64,000 bases of DNA, from contig CAYYOW010000001.1 in NCBI GenBank assembly GCA_964473395.1, positions 17,551 through 81,550 of the forward strand, in the 5' to 3' direction. The notes beneath the pieces are model-generated. The model worked only from the letters and a program-made list of their open reading frames with translations. It had not been told where the DNA came from and did not search any database. Made by a program: the position numbers and the translations under genes. How positions within the stretch are numbered: position 1 is the stretch's first letter; the number at the start of each line of letters is the position of its first letter. Source of the DNA: Sulfidibacterium sp964473395. GTDB taxonomy: Bacteria > Bacteroidota > Bacteroidia > Bacteroidales > F082. Below are positions 24,579-32,930 of this stretch, one piece after another.

Positions 24579-24611
24579 TATTTTTGCGGAGTTCCGTACT
24601 CTGCCTTTTTT
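24550..24611 (+). promoter_or_regulatory. Putative attenuator of the arginine operon
   Basis: Terminator: GCGGAGT (24586-24592) pairs with ACTCTGC (24598-24604) with one G-T wobble and a 5-nt loop, followed by C and six T. Competing pairing: GGAACACC (24550-24557) with GGAGTTCC (24588-24595), 7 of 8 pairs, which would use up the terminator's left arm. A third hairpin, CCCC-TTC-GGGG (24563-24573), lies between. The two AGG codons overlap or touch the upstream competing segment. The stop codon is 8 nt from the terminator stem. Confidence 0.65.
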
Positions 24612-24655
24612 CGGTTTTACCATTTTTAATTTATTTATCAAAGTTAAGTTTTATT

Positions 24656-25321
24656 ATGCAAGTTGCTATTAATGTGGCTGATAGCAGTCATGAAAAATAC
24701 GCACAGGCGGTTTGTGATATGATTGAAGAAGCTGCCAAACTAAGGGGCACAGGGATCGCCAAAAGAAAGTCTGAATATATCCGGAAAAAGATCCGGAAGG
24801 GAAACGCTGTGATAGCCCTGTCGGGTGAAAAAGTAGTGGGCTTTTGTTACATCGAAAGTTGGGAAGGCCAGAAATTTGTAGCGAATTCCGGGCTGATTGT
24901 TCATCCCGATTATCGTAAAACAGGTTTGGCCAGAAATATCAAATCAAAGATATTCGAGCTCTCCCGGAAAAAATTCCCTGAATCAAGAATCTTTGGCATC
25001 ACTACCAGTCTGGCCGTGATGAAAATAAACTCAGGTCTGGGATACCAACCCGTTACGTTCTCGGAGCTCACCATGGATGAGACCTTCTGGAAAGGTTGCG
25101 AGAGCTGTACAAACTACGATATCCTGTTGAGAACAAGCCGGAAAATGTGTTTATGTACTGGCATGGTGTGCGATCCAGCAAAACATAACGGGGTCACTGA
25201 CAAAAAAGAAAAAACATCCGGTTCGTGGAAGCAGTTTAAAAAATTCCTCAAAACACGGAGTGAGCATTTCCCAATCAAAAATTCATTATACCCGAAAATC
25301 AGTAAAATATTACACAAATGA
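24656..25321 (+). CDS. GNAT-family N-acyltransferase at head of arginine operon
   Basis: Most likely the enzyme that acylates glutamate as the first step of arginine synthesis (a short GNAT replacing ArgA/ArgJ in Bacteroidota). It is 221 aa from the ATG at 24656; a TTG frame from 24584 would run through the terminator and is rejected. The acetyl-CoA motif is HPDYRKTGLARNIKSKIFEL (about residues 83-102). The C-terminal part is Cys-rich: GCESCTNYD and KMCLCTGMVCDP. ATGA overlap with argG shows coupling. Acetyl versus succinyl donor cannot be told. Confidence 0.85.
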   Translation: MQVAINVADSSHEKYAQAVCDMIEEAAKLRGTGIAKRKSEYIRKKIRKGNAVIALSGEKVVGFCYIESWEGQKFVANSGLIVHPDYRKTGLARNIKSKIFELSRKKFPESRIFGITTSLAVMKINSGLGYQPVTFSELTMDETFWKGCESCTNYDILLRTSRKMCLCTGMVCDPAKHNGVTDKKEKTSGSWKQFKKFLKTRSEHFPIKNSLYPKISKILHK

Positions 25322-26511
25322 AAAACAAAAAAGTATTATTGGCATTTAGTGGCGGTTTGGACACCTCTTATTGTGTCAAATATTTCATACATGAAAAAGG
25401 GCTGGAGGTGCATACAGCCGTTGTAAATACCGGTGGCTTTTCAAAAGATGAACTCCGGAAAATTGAGAAACAGGCTTACCAATTGGGCGCCAAAGCTCAT
25501 AAAACTATTGATGGCAGCCATGACTTTTATGAGCATATTATAAAATATCTCATTTTTGGTAATGTACTTAAAAACAACACTTACCCACTGTCGGTGAGCG
25601 CTGAACGGATTTTTCAGGCCAAAGCACTGGCCGAATATGCCAAAGCCATAGGCGCCTCATACATCGCCCATGGGAGTACCGGTGCAGGTAATGACCAAAT
25701 ACGTTTTGATCTGGTTTTCCAACTAGTGGCACCTGAGCTGGAAATATTGACACCGGTAAGAGATCAAATCCTGAGTCGTCGCGAAGAGATTGATTATCTG
25801 TCCAAATATGGTATAAAAACAGATTGGGAGAAGTCGAAATACTCCATTAACAAAGGACTGTGGGGAACAAGCATCGGCGGTAAAGAAACCCTTACTGCCA
25901 GCGAACCGTTACCGGAAGAAGCTTTTCCCTCCAAAGCAACAAAAACAGAATCCGAAGTTTTGACAATTGGCTTTGAAAAAGGAGAGATTATCTCTGTAAA
26001 TGGTGTAAAAACCAAACCGGTAAAGGCAATTCAACAAATTGAAGCTGAGGCATCTAAATATGCTATTGGTCGGGATATGCACACAGGGGATACCATTATC
26101 GGAATAAAAGGAAGAATAGGTTTTGAAGCCGCTGCGGCTGCCATCATCATCAAAGCTCACCATACGCTGGAAAAACACACCCTGAGCAAATGGCAACTTC
26201 ACTGGAAAGAACAACTGTCCAACTGGTATGGCATGTTTATCCATGAAGCACAATATTTTGAACCCGTCATGCGAAATATTGAAAACTTTCTTGCTGATAC
26301 ACAGCAATTTGTTTCCGGAGAAGTCTCTGTAGCCCTGCATCCTTATCGTTTTGAGATACTGGGAATTCAATCTGATCACGATTTGATGAAATCGGATTTC
26401 GGCGACTATGGAGAAATAAACAAAGCCTGGACTGGTGATGACGTAAAAGGGTTTGTTAAGATCATGGCGAACTCCATGAAAATTTTTCAAAATGTAAACG
26501 GAAAACTATGA
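25318..26511 (+). CDS. argG: Argininosuccinate synthase
   Basis: Joins citrulline and aspartate with ATP to argininosuccinate. 397 aa, full length. The ATP pyrophosphatase loop LAFSGGLDTSYCVKYF (residues 7-22), IAHGSTGAGNDQIRFDL and EKSKYSINKGLWGTSIGG are the family signatures. It overlaps the GNAT gene and argC by 4 bp each (ATGA), so all three are translationally coupled. Confidence 0.97.
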   Translation: MKNKKVLLAFSGGLDTSYCVKYFIHEKGLEVHTAVVNTGGFSKDELRKIEKQAYQLGAKAHKTIDGSHDFYEHIIKYLIFGNVLKNNTYPLSVSAERIFQAKALAEYAKAIGASYIAHGSTGAGNDQIRFDLVFQLVAPELEILTPVRDQILSRREEIDYLSKYGIKTDWEKSKYSINKGLWGTSIGGKETLTASEPLPEEAFPSKATKTESEVLTIGFEKGEIISVNGVKTKPVKAIQQIEAEASKYAIGRDMHTGDTIIGIKGRIGFEAAAAAIIIKAHHTLEKHTLSKWQLHWKEQLSNWYGMFIHEAQYFEPVMRNIENFLADTQQFVSGEVSVALHPYRFEILGIQSDHDLMKSDFGDYGEINKAWTGDDVKGFVKIMANSMKIFQNVNGKL

Positions 26512-27485
26512 TACAGGTAGGAATTATAGGTGGAACTGGTTATGTGGCAGGAGAGTTGATCCGGATCTTAATGTATCATCCGGAAGTAAACCTACAATTT
26601 GTTCACAGTCATTCTCATGCAGGTGAAGAAATTCACAGCATACACAAAGACTTGTTCATGCTTGAAGATCAAAAGTTTTCAGCAGAGGTGGATACGGATG
26701 TGGATGTGGTTTTTCTTAGTCTGGGACATGGTAATTCCACGAAATTTCTTCTTGAACATTCCTTTTCCGATACAACCAAAATCATTGACCTGAGTAACGA
26801 TTTCCGGCTAAAAGGAGATAACCATCAGGGAAGAAGAATGTTCACCTACGGGCTGGTGGAAAAGAATAGAGAAACTATTATTTCCTCTGGAAACATTGCA
26901 AACCCAGGATGTTTTGCCACGGCCATCCAACTGGGGTTGTTGCCACTGGCGCACCAAAAGATCCTACATGGAGATATTCATGTCCATGGAATTACAGGAT
27001 CCACAGGGGCAGGGCGAACACTTTCGGAAACCTCACATTTTAGCTGGCGAAACAATAATGTTTCTGTTTATAAACCGTTTGTTCACCAGCACCTTGATGA
27101 AATTAAGGAGACGCTAATCAATTGTCAGCCGGAATTTAATCGGGAGCTGAATTTCATTCCCCTCCGTGGTGACTTTACAAGAGGTATTCTGGCGACAATT
27201 TACACCGAATGTGATTTGTCAGAACAGGCGTTGATACAATTATATAAAGATTTTTACAAAGATAAAATGTTTACCGTAGTCAGCGATTTGCCTATCCATC
27301 TGAAACAGGTGATCAACACCAACTATTGTCTGCTTCATGTGGAAAAGCACGGAAACAAAGCGTTTATTGTCTCTGCAATTGACAATTTACTGAAAGGCGC
27401 TGCCGGACAGGCTGTAGAGAATATGAATCTGATGTTCGGTTTTGCAGAAAATGAAGGATTAAAATTAAAACCAGGCTATTTTTAA
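26508..27485 (+). CDS. argC: N-acetyl-gamma-glutamyl-phosphate reductase
   Basis: NADPH reduction of N-acylglutamyl phosphate to the semialdehyde, third step of arginine synthesis. 325 aa. The N-terminal Rossmann motif is GIIGGTGYVAGELIRIL. The catalytic Cys lies in ANPGCFATAIQLGLLPL (about residue 137), and HGITGSTGAGRTLSETSHF is the substrate region. A partner carbamoyltransferase is not in the operon. Confidence 0.97.
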   Translation: MIQVGIIGGTGYVAGELIRILMYHPEVNLQFVHSHSHAGEEIHSIHKDLFMLEDQKFSAEVDTDVDVVFLSLGHGNSTKFLLEHSFSDTTKIIDLSNDFRLKGDNHQGRRMFTYGLVEKNRETIISSGNIANPGCFATAIQLGLLPLAHQKILHGDIHVHGITGSTGAGRTLSETSHFSWRNNNVSVYKPFVHQHLDEIKETLINCQPEFNRELNFIPLRGDFTRGILATIYTECDLSEQALIQLYKDFYKDKMFTVVSDLPIHLKQVINTNYCLLHVEKHGNKAFIVSAIDNLLKGAAGQAVENMNLMFGFAENEGLKLKPGYF

Positions 27486-27496
27486 AAGAAGATAAA

Positions 27497-28309
27497 ATGA
27501 AGAAAACAAAAATTGCCATTATCGGCACAGGAAATCTGGGATTATCCATACTAAAAGGGCTGTTGGCATCTCCACTGAAAGATGAAATCCAAATCATTGC
27601 GACCAAAAGAAAACTTCCTGACACTCCTTTGGTGGAAAGTGAACAGGTATATTTTACCACTGATAATGTATTAGCGGTAGAAAGTTCTGATGTGATTATT
27701 TTTTCGGTGCAGCCCGGCCAGTTCCAAATAGTTATTGAGCAGGTAAGACATTTATTGAAAAGTAAAGTACTTATCTCTACTATAACAGGGTTGACACTTG
27801 AGGTACTGGAACAGGCCATGGGACAGGATTGTACAATCGTTCGTTCCATGCCAAACACAGCCATTGCCGTAAGCCAGGCAATGACATGTTTAAGTTATAA
27901 TGGCGACAAAAAAAGTATCGAGACAGCAGAGACCATTTTTAACACACTGGGAAAGACACTTATTATTGATGATCAGTTAATGCAGGCAGCCACCGTGCTG
28001 GGGGCCAGCGGTATAGCTTTCTGGCTACGGTTGATTCGCGCCACAACACAGGGAGGTATTCAGCTTGGTTTTGATGCCGATGAAGCCAAAGCAATTGCCG
28101 TTCAAACCTGTTTGGGTGCCGCCAGTATCCTGGCCAATAATACCCATGCCCATCCTGAAAGCGAAATAGATAAAGTAACCACCCCGAAAGGCTGTACCAT
28201 CCGGGGGCTGAATGAAATGGAGTACAGGGGATTGAGTTCGGCATTAATCCGCGGGCTGACCTCTTCGTACGAAATGATTTCGCACATAAAAGAGAATATA
28301 GAATCTTAG
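27497..28309 (+). CDS. proC: Pyrroline-5-carboxylate reductase
   Basis: Reduces pyrroline-5-carboxylate to proline with NAD(P)H. 270 aa. Dinucleotide motif IAIIGTGNLGLSILKGLL (residues 7-24); RSMPNTAIAVSQAMT and the C-terminal dimer region VTTPKGCTIRGLNEME are typical ProC. Its place inside the arginine operon, between argC and argD, links proline and arginine synthesis through the shared glutamate semialdehyde chemistry; similar placement is known in other Bacteroidota. Confidence 0.95.
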   Translation: MKKTKIAIIGTGNLGLSILKGLLASPLKDEIQIIATKRKLPDTPLVESEQVYFTTDNVLAVESSDVIIFSVQPGQFQIVIEQVRHLLKSKVLISTITGLTLEVLEQAMGQDCTIVRSMPNTAIAVSQAMTCLSYNGDKKSIETAETIFNTLGKTLIIDDQLMQAATVLGASGIAFWLRLIRATTQGGIQLGFDADEAKAIAVQTCLGAASILANNTHAHPESEIDKVTTPKGCTIRGLNEMEYRGLSSALIRGLTSSYEMISHIKENIES

Positions 28310-28379
28310 ACACCTTAATTTCAAATGTTTAACCAGACAGATAGATAGGCTGCCTGTAAAAAAGATAAAAAGTAATCAA

Positions 28380-29534
28380 ATGAGACTATTCGATGTATAT
28401 CCCCGTTTTGATGTGGAAATAGAAAAAGCCGATGGTGTTTTCCTGTGGGATAAGCAGAACCGGAAATACCTTGACCTTTACGGTGGCCATGGCGTCATTT
28501 CCATTGGCCATACCCATCCTGTTTATACAAATATGCTCAAAGAGCAACTGGATAAAATGGCCTATTACTCCAATTCTGTTTACCTACCTGTTCAGGAAAG
28601 ATTTGCTGAAAAGTTGACTGAATTTTCCGGTTACCCTGATTATTCATTGTTTTTGTGCAATTCGGGAGCCGAGGCCAACGAAAACGCTCTGAAACTGGCA
28701 TCGTTTCACACCGGGAAAAAAAACGTTATCGCTTTTAAAGGAAGTTTTCACGGAAGAACTTCCGCCGCTCTTGCCGTTACCGACAACCCGAAAATTTCGG
28801 CACCCATCAACCGCGATGGTTTCCATGTCTTTTTTTTAGATCTAGACCGCTTAGAGCAATTCAATCAAGCTGTTAAAGGCAACAATATTTGTGCTGTTAT
28901 TGTGGAAGGTATCCAAGGCGTTGGCGGGCTTGATGCTCCATCGGAATCCTTTTTAAAGCAGATTTCCAAAATTTGCCGACAAAAGGGAATTCTGCTGATA
29001 CTCGATGAAATTCAGAGTGGTTACGGCAGAACAGGAAAGTTCTTTGCTCATCAGTATGCCGGTATTAAGCCTGATATTATCACCATGGCTAAAGGGATGG
29101 GAAACGGTTTTCCAATGGGGGGGTTACTCATTCATCCAGAAATCAAGCCCTGGCACGGGATGCTGGGAACCACATTCGGCGGAAATCCATTGGCTTGTGC
29201 TGCCGGGTTGGCTGTGCTGGAGGTAATGGAGCAGGAGAATCTCCTGGAAAATATTTCAGAAATCAATCGCTACCTGATAGATGAGCTGAAGGAGATCCCG
29301 GAAGTGAAACAAATAAAAGGAAAGGGACTAATGCTGGGTGTGGCGTTTGATTTCCCTATCCGGGAGATGAGAAAAGAACTACTTTACAAACATCAAATTC
29401 TAACGGGTTCATCGTCCAATCCTAACCTGCTCCGAATATTGCCACCACTGAACATCACACGGAAACAGTTATCGGCATTTCCGGTAGCTCTTAAAAATGT
29501 ATTGTTCCAGTTAACAGAAAGTAAACAGAAATAA
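28380..29534 (+). CDS. argD: Acetylornithine (acylornithine) aminotransferase
   Basis: PLP-dependent transamination of N-acylglutamate semialdehyde to N-acylornithine. 384 aa. FLCNSGAEANENALKLA binds PLP phosphate, LDEIQSGYGRTGKFFAH is the class III signature, and the Schiff-base Lys is in TMAKGMGNGFPMGG. 70 bp after proC; this is the largest gap in the operon but shows no terminator. Confidence 0.95.
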   Translation: MRLFDVYPRFDVEIEKADGVFLWDKQNRKYLDLYGGHGVISIGHTHPVYTNMLKEQLDKMAYYSNSVYLPVQERFAEKLTEFSGYPDYSLFLCNSGAEANENALKLASFHTGKKNVIAFKGSFHGRTSAALAVTDNPKISAPINRDGFHVFFLDLDRLEQFNQAVKGNNICAVIVEGIQGVGGLDAPSESFLKQISKICRQKGILLILDEIQSGYGRTGKFFAHQYAGIKPDIITMAKGMGNGFPMGGLLIHPEIKPWHGMLGTTFGGNPLACAAGLAVLEVMEQENLLENISEINRYLIDELKEIPEVKQIKGKGLMLGVAFDFPIREMRKELLYKHQILTGSSSNPNLLRILPPLNITRKQLSAFPVALKNVLFQLTESKQK

Positions 29535-29543
29535 GCCAAAGTC

Positions 29544-30335
29544 ATGAAAAGAACGTTGAAAGTCGTAAAAATAGGGGGGAAGCTCATTGATGATGAAACT
29601 CGTCTGGAGAAATTTTTAGCGGCATTTGCACGGCTAAAAGGGAACAAAATCCTTATTCACGGTGGGGGGTCAATGGCCAACCGGTTAAGTCTGAAGTTGG
29701 GAATTCATCCCCAAATGGTTGATGGCAGAAGAATTACAACAGCTGCTGATATTGAAATAGTTACCATGGTGTATGCAGGATGGATAAACAAACAAATCAT
29801 TGCCCGGCTGCAACAACACGGCTGTAATGCCATCGGTTTGTCGGGAGCTGATGCCAATACCATCGTTGCTCGCAAACGGCCGGTTGAGAAAATTGATTAC
29901 GGATTTGTAGGTGATATAGAAAAGGTGAATATCAGCTTGATACAAACTTTGCTGTCAAATGGCCTCACTCCGGTATTCAGCGCCATTACCCACAATGGGA
30001 ACGGAAAACTCCTGAATACCAATTCCGATACCGTAGCAGCTGAAATTGCCATTGCTATGAGTGAATTGTATGAAACCAAACTGTTTTACTGCTTCGAAAA
30101 AAAAGGCGTTCTAAAAAACAGTGAAGACAACCTTTCAGTAATTCCGCTGTTGGATTTTGCCACGTACAGGCACGCAGCAGAAACTGGTTCTATTCACAAC
30201 GGCATGCTGCCCAAACTCCATACCGGCTTTGCCGCACTTGAAAGAAAAGTTACGGAAGTCATCATAGGTGATGATACGATTCTGGATGATAATACTAAGT
30301 TATTTACACGATTAATATTGCAAAATGAAAATTGA
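29544..30335 (+). CDS. argB: Acetylglutamate kinase
   Basis: Phosphorylates N-acylglutamate, second step of the pathway. 263 aa. The nucleotide loop VVKIGGKLIDDE (residues 7-18), HGGGSMANRLSLKLG and the C-terminal NTNSDTVAAEIAIAM match amino-acid kinases. No N-terminal helix extension is seen, as found in enzymes insensitive to arginine, which fits control at another level such as the leader. Overlaps argE by 11 bp. Confidence 0.94.
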   Translation: MKRTLKVVKIGGKLIDDETRLEKFLAAFARLKGNKILIHGGGSMANRLSLKLGIHPQMVDGRRITTAADIEIVTMVYAGWINKQIIARLQQHGCNAIGLSGADANTIVARKRPVEKIDYGFVGDIEKVNISLIQTLLSNGLTPVFSAITHNGNGKLLNTNSDTVAAEIAIAMSELYETKLFYCFEKKGVLKNSEDNLSVIPLLDFATYRHAAETGSIHNGMLPKLHTGFAALERKVTEVIIGDDTILDDNTKLFTRLILQNEN

Positions 30336-31386
30336 AGAGTTGGAAATAAAAGCTTTAGAACTGTTAAAAGGACTGATTAAAACGCCCTCTTTTTCAGGTG
30401 AAGAAGAAGATGTAAGCCATATTTTACAAAATTGGTTAAAAACATTCGGAGTGAAGTACCATACATTGGGAAACAATATCTGGGCTCATAATCTGTTTTT
30501 TGATGCTTCAAAACCGACAGTTTTGTTAAATTCGCACATGGATACGGTAAAACCGAACAAAGGCTATACCCGCGACCCTTTTATCCCGGAAGTTGAGCAG
30601 AGAAAGCTGTATGGGCTTGGCAGCAATGATGCCGGAGGGCCGTTGGTCTCATTGCTATCTGCTTTTGTCTTTTTTTATAATCGTAAGAATCTAAAATACA
30701 ATATTATAATAGCCACAACTGCTGAGGAAGAAAGTTCGGGTCCCAATGGGCTAAACAGCCTACTGAGGGGACTTCCACCCATCGACTTTGCCGTGGTAGG
30801 AGAGCCAACCGGTATGCAAATGGCCATTGCCGAAAAAGGGCTGCTGGTCATTGACGCTTATGCTCCCGGAAAAGCAGGACATGCTGCACACAACAATACG
30901 GAAAATGCTATCTATAATGCACTTGGCGATATAAACCATATCCGTAATTACACTTTTGAGAAAGTTTCACCATTACTGGGAGAAGTTAAAATGACAGTGA
31001 CCCAAATAGAGGCTGGAGAACAACACAATGTCGTTCCGGCCACCTGCCATTTTGTTATTGACATAAGGGTAAATGAGAAATACACCAGCCATGAAATTTT
31101 CGAGGTACTGGATAGACAGACAAAAAGCAAATTGGTTGCCCGCTCTTTCAATCTTAACCCATCATTCATCCGTAAGGAGCATCCTTTTGTGCAGGCCGGA
31201 TTAAAATGGGGAAGGAAAACCTACGGGTCGCCAACGTTATCCGACCAGTCGGTTCTAAACATCCCTTCGCTAAAGATAGGACCCGGCAATTCGAAAAGAT
31301 CGCACAGCGCAAACGAATTTATTTATTTGGATGAGCTGAAAGAAGGGATACAGCTTTTTATTAAAATTTTTGAAGAAATCTTATAA
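30325..31386 (+). CDS. argE: M20-family deacylase, probable N-acetylornithine deacetylase
   Basis: Zinc-dependent removal of the acyl group to give ornithine or, in Bacteroidota using acylated carbamoyltransferase, from acylcitrulline. 353 aa. Metal and catalytic motifs: NSHMDTVKP, GSNDAGGPLVSLL, TTAEEESSGPNG and VGEPTGMQMAIAEKGL. Overlaps argB by 11 bp and precedes argH by 10 bp. Substrate specificity is not visible in the sequence. Confidence 0.88.
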   Translation: MKIEELEIKALELLKGLIKTPSFSGEEEDVSHILQNWLKTFGVKYHTLGNNIWAHNLFFDASKPTVLLNSHMDTVKPNKGYTRDPFIPEVEQRKLYGLGSNDAGGPLVSLLSAFVFFYNRKNLKYNIIIATTAEEESSGPNGLNSLLRGLPPIDFAVVGEPTGMQMAIAEKGLLVIDAYAPGKAGHAAHNNTENAIYNALGDINHIRNYTFEKVSPLLGEVKMTVTQIEAGEQHNVVPATCHFVIDIRVNEKYTSHEIFEVLDRQTKSKLVARSFNLNPSFIRKEHPFVQAGLKWGRKTYGSPTLSDQSVLNIPSLKIGPGNSKRSHSANEFIYLDELKEGIQLFIKIFEEIL

Positions 31387-31396
31387 ATCAGATATT

Positions 31397-32686
31397 ATGA
31401 AACTTTGGGATAAAGGATATGGCACTGCCGACATGGTTGAACATTTCACCGTGGGAGACGACCGTATTTTGGATATAAAACTAGCCAAATATGATGTAAA
31501 GGCCAGCCTGGCTCATGCCAAAATGTTAGAAAAAACTGGGCTTTTAAGCACTAAAGAATATCATGCCATTGCAAAAGGTCTTGGCTCCATTCAGAAAACC
31601 ATCGAGAACGGCACCTTCACCATCGAAGAAACGTTTGAAGATGTGCACAGTAAAATAGAATTTGAGCTTACAAGAATGATAGGGGAGGCCGGGAAAAAGA
31701 TTCACACAGCCCGCTCCCGTAACGACCAGGTATTGGTGGCCATGCACCTGTATCTAAAGGATGAAATAAAGACCATAAAACTGAATATTAGCCAATTGTT
31801 TGAAACCCTGTTACGTTTGAGTGAGCAGTATAAAGAGGTGGTGATGCCCGGCTATACCCACATGCAGGTGGCCATGCCTTCCTCTTTCGGACTTTGGTTT
31901 GCCGCCTACGCCGAAAGCCTGATTGATGATATCATAATGCTTAATGCTGTAGCCGATATAGCCGATCAAAACCCTTTGGGATCAGCAGCAGGTTTTGGCA
32001 GTAGTTTTCCCATTGACAGAAGTTACACGACAGAGCTATTAGGCTTTAAAACTCTAAAATACAATTCTTTAGCCGCGCAACTAAGTAGAGGGAAGCTGGA
32101 GAAGACCATGGCTTTCGCATTAGCATCAGTTTCCGGAACGTTATCAAAACTGGCATCAGATATGATTCTTTATCTGAGTCCGAATTTTAATTTTATCGGT
32201 TTCCCAAAAGAGCTGACCACCGGTTCCAGTATCATGCCGCACAAACAAAATCCGGATGTTCTGGAACTTTTGCGGGCAAAAAGTAACAAAATACAAAATT
32301 TACCCAATGAGATAACTTTAATGATCAACAATCTTATAAGTGGTTATCACCGTGATTTTCAGCTTTTAAAAGGAAGTATTATGGGAGCTATAGATCAAGT
32401 GAAGGAAAATATTACAGTTTTTGATTTTATGCTGGATCATATATTGGTGAATAAAAATATACTGGATGATAAGGAGATGTACAAATATCTCTACAGTGTT
32501 GAGTCAGTCAACAAACTGGTGAAAGAGGGAATGTCATTCAGAGATGCCTACAGGATAGTTGGAGGCCAAATCCTGGGGGGTAATTATCAACCGGAGAAAG
32601 CGCTTGGGCATACGCATGAGGGCAGCACTGGAAACTTAGATAACGATAAAATCAGAGAGAAATTTAACCAGTTTTATCATGAATAA
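31397..32686 (+). CDS. argH: Argininosuccinate lyase
   Basis: Cleaves argininosuccinate to arginine and fumarate, last step of the pathway. 429 aa from the ATG at 31397; nine codons further upstream are in frame but overlap argE. VHSKIEFELTRMIGEAGKKI, TARSRNDQVLVAMHLYL and GSSIMPHKQNPDVLELLRA (the fumarase/lyase signature) are all intact. Last gene of the operon; no strong terminator follows, only a weak CACAC-TTT-GTGTG hairpin at 32739-32751 without a T-run. Confidence 0.97.
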   Translation: MKLWDKGYGTADMVEHFTVGDDRILDIKLAKYDVKASLAHAKMLEKTGLLSTKEYHAIAKGLGSIQKTIENGTFTIEETFEDVHSKIEFELTRMIGEAGKKIHTARSRNDQVLVAMHLYLKDEIKTIKLNISQLFETLLRLSEQYKEVVMPGYTHMQVAMPSSFGLWFAAYAESLIDDIIMLNAVADIADQNPLGSAAGFGSSFPIDRSYTTELLGFKTLKYNSLAAQLSRGKLEKTMAFALASVSGTLSKLASDMILYLSPNFNFIGFPKELTTGSSIMPHKQNPDVLELLRAKSNKIQNLPNEITLMINNLISGYHRDFQLLKGSIMGAIDQVKENITVFDFMLDHILVNKNILDDKEMYKYLYSVESVNKLVKEGMSFRDAYRIVGGQILGGNYQPEKALGHTHEGSTGNLDNDKIREKFNQFYHE

Positions 32687-32880
32687 GGCGGTCATTATTA
32701 TACTATAAGAGTCTAATATATTTATTAACAAGCTTATACACACTTTGTGTGCCAATGAGTTCCATGGTTTTTAAAATGCTCTTATACTTAAATTGAAAAA
32801 AACATAAAACTTTACAAGATTTGCATTCTTTTATGTAAGGATTTTCTCCCATAATTGTCTCAATTTTGCATCACTTTATT

Positions 32881-32903
32881 TAGGGTAAGATGAAGTTACC
32901 CTA
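32881..32903. repeat. Perfect inverted repeat before the NDH-2 gene
   Basis: TAGGGTAA (32881-32888) and TTACCCTA (32896-32903), 7-nt spacer, 27 nt before the ATG at 32931. It follows a CAATTTTG (32861-32868; 7 of 8 to the -7 box), so it would overlap the transcription start: operator or 5' UTR hairpin. Confidence 0.55.
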
Positions 32904-32930
32904 GATTATAACTGTAAAATTGAATTAGCC

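Noticed and set aside
24584..24655. Upstream TTG start for the arginine GNAT
   Set aside because: It would translate through the terminator stem; the family begins at the ATG 24656.
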